Source of the DNA: Allomuricauda sp. M10 | GTDB taxonomy: Bacteria; Bacteroidota; Bacteroidia; Flavobacteriales; Flavobacteriaceae | NCBI RefSeq assembly: GCF_020782875.1 | Contig: NZ_JAJGBN010000001.1 | Coordinates: 62,001 to 126,000 of the forward strand | Direction of reading: 5' to 3' | Length of the DNA: 64,000 nucleotides | In this document: positions 63,791 through 64,000 of the stretch, piece by piece | Numbering within the stretch: position 1 is the first letter of the stretch | How the letters are laid out: the number at the start of each line of letters is the position of its first letter | Program-made: the position numbers and the translations under genes | Notes under the pieces: generated by a model | Database searches by the model: none | Told to the model about the DNA's origin: nothing | Seen by the model: only the letters and a program-made list of their open reading frames with translations

Positions 63791-64000
63791 AAAAAAGTAC
63801 GTTATCGCCTTCTACTCTGTACTTGATTTGAGAGGGGGTACTTATACTTTTTAACGCCATATCGAGGTCTGTGTTGTTAAAGGTACCGGTAAAATTGATT
63901 TCGGTGTTCACATTTTGGGTAGTGACCTTAACGTTGAACTGTCGCTCCAATTCGGCAAGAACGTATTTGAGTGGTATGCGCTCAAAGCTGCTCTCGTTGC
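63771..64000 (-). CDS. FecR-family anti-sigma regulator, C-terminal end only
   Basis: The last 76 codons of a gene running off the window. The translated end (FERIPLKYVLAELERQFNVKV, then FTGTFNNTDLDMALKSIS, ending YAGNTP) is the C-terminal DUF4974 domain of FecR proteins, which contacts the receptor's STN domain in the periplasm. It overlaps the receptor gene start by 20 bases, so the two are coupled. An ECF sigma factor gene would be expected upstream, beyond the edge. Confidence 0.9.
   Translation of the reverse strand, partial: NESSFERIPLKYVLAELERQFNVKVTTQNVNTEINFTGTFNNTDLDMALKSISTPSQIKYRVEGDNVLFYAGNTP

Overview
The window comes from a member of the Bacteroidota, most likely a marine Flavobacteriaceae close to Muricauda/Allomuricauda/Maribacter. 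The grounds are: a SusC/SusD pair, a FecR/TonB-receptor pair, LytTR signalling, promoters of the TTTG-N19-TAnnTTTG type, starts with A-rich rather than Shine-Dalgarno leaders, and a ribosomal operon with fusA followed directly by rpsJ with no tuf between. Genus-level assignment is inference.

Layout. 1-6.4 kb: 3'-truncated M3 peptidase, purK-purE with a small EF-hand membrane protein, a fused hypoxanthine phosphoribosyltransferase-adenylate kinase, obgE, and a DUF4136 lipoprotein. 6.5-8.7 kb: a LytS/LytTR two-component system preceded by two tiny membrane peptides. 8.7-20.2 kb: housekeeping and envelope genes (degenerate-site SDR, cupin, mpl-type ligase, radC, deacetylase-like protein, yjjG, DUF5723 barrel operon, rarA, rhomboid, rlmB). 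20.3-27.0 kb: secreted protein and a SusC-SusD-lipoprotein operon with no enzymes beside it. 27.5-44.95 kb: the complete str-S10-spc-alpha ribosomal supercluster (rpsL to rplQ), closed by a strong terminator. 45-50.6 kb: carA, eno, a glycogen synthase and gltA. 50.6-54.1 kb: a secreted protein, two adjacent guanidino-group-modifying enzymes (arginine-deiminase-like protein and CtlX) and a Pr6Pr membrane protein. 54.1-58.0 kb: a repeat-rich accessory stretch holding a possible TNT-like toxin with a small partner gene, an XRE regulator with paired operators and a large secreted protein. 58.0-64.0 kb: VOC protein, argS, a DUF559 nuclease in a hairpin-bounded cassette, a TonB receptor and the end of its FecR regulator.

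The most unusual signal is not a gene. At least six intergenic gaps are filled, from the stop codon of one gene to just before the next gene, by arrays of degenerate seven-base units (for example CAATNNN on one side and NATTGNN on the other) which together make imperfect palindromes. Three lie inside the ribosomal operon (rpsJ-rplC, rpsE-rpmD, rpsM-rpsK). Others flank ctlX and the Pr6Pr gene, run through the end of the XRE regulator gene, and sit beside a composite dispersed repeat at 54 and 58 kb. I do not know a described family that matches them; the nearest idea is the heptanucleotide STRR repeats of cyanobacteria.

Several convergent gene pairs share or nearly share stop codons, while clear intrinsic terminators close the ribosomal operon, eno, gltA, the SusCD operon and the gene at 20.3 kb. 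No tRNA, rRNA, CRISPR array, insertion sequence with transposase, or prophage was seen.
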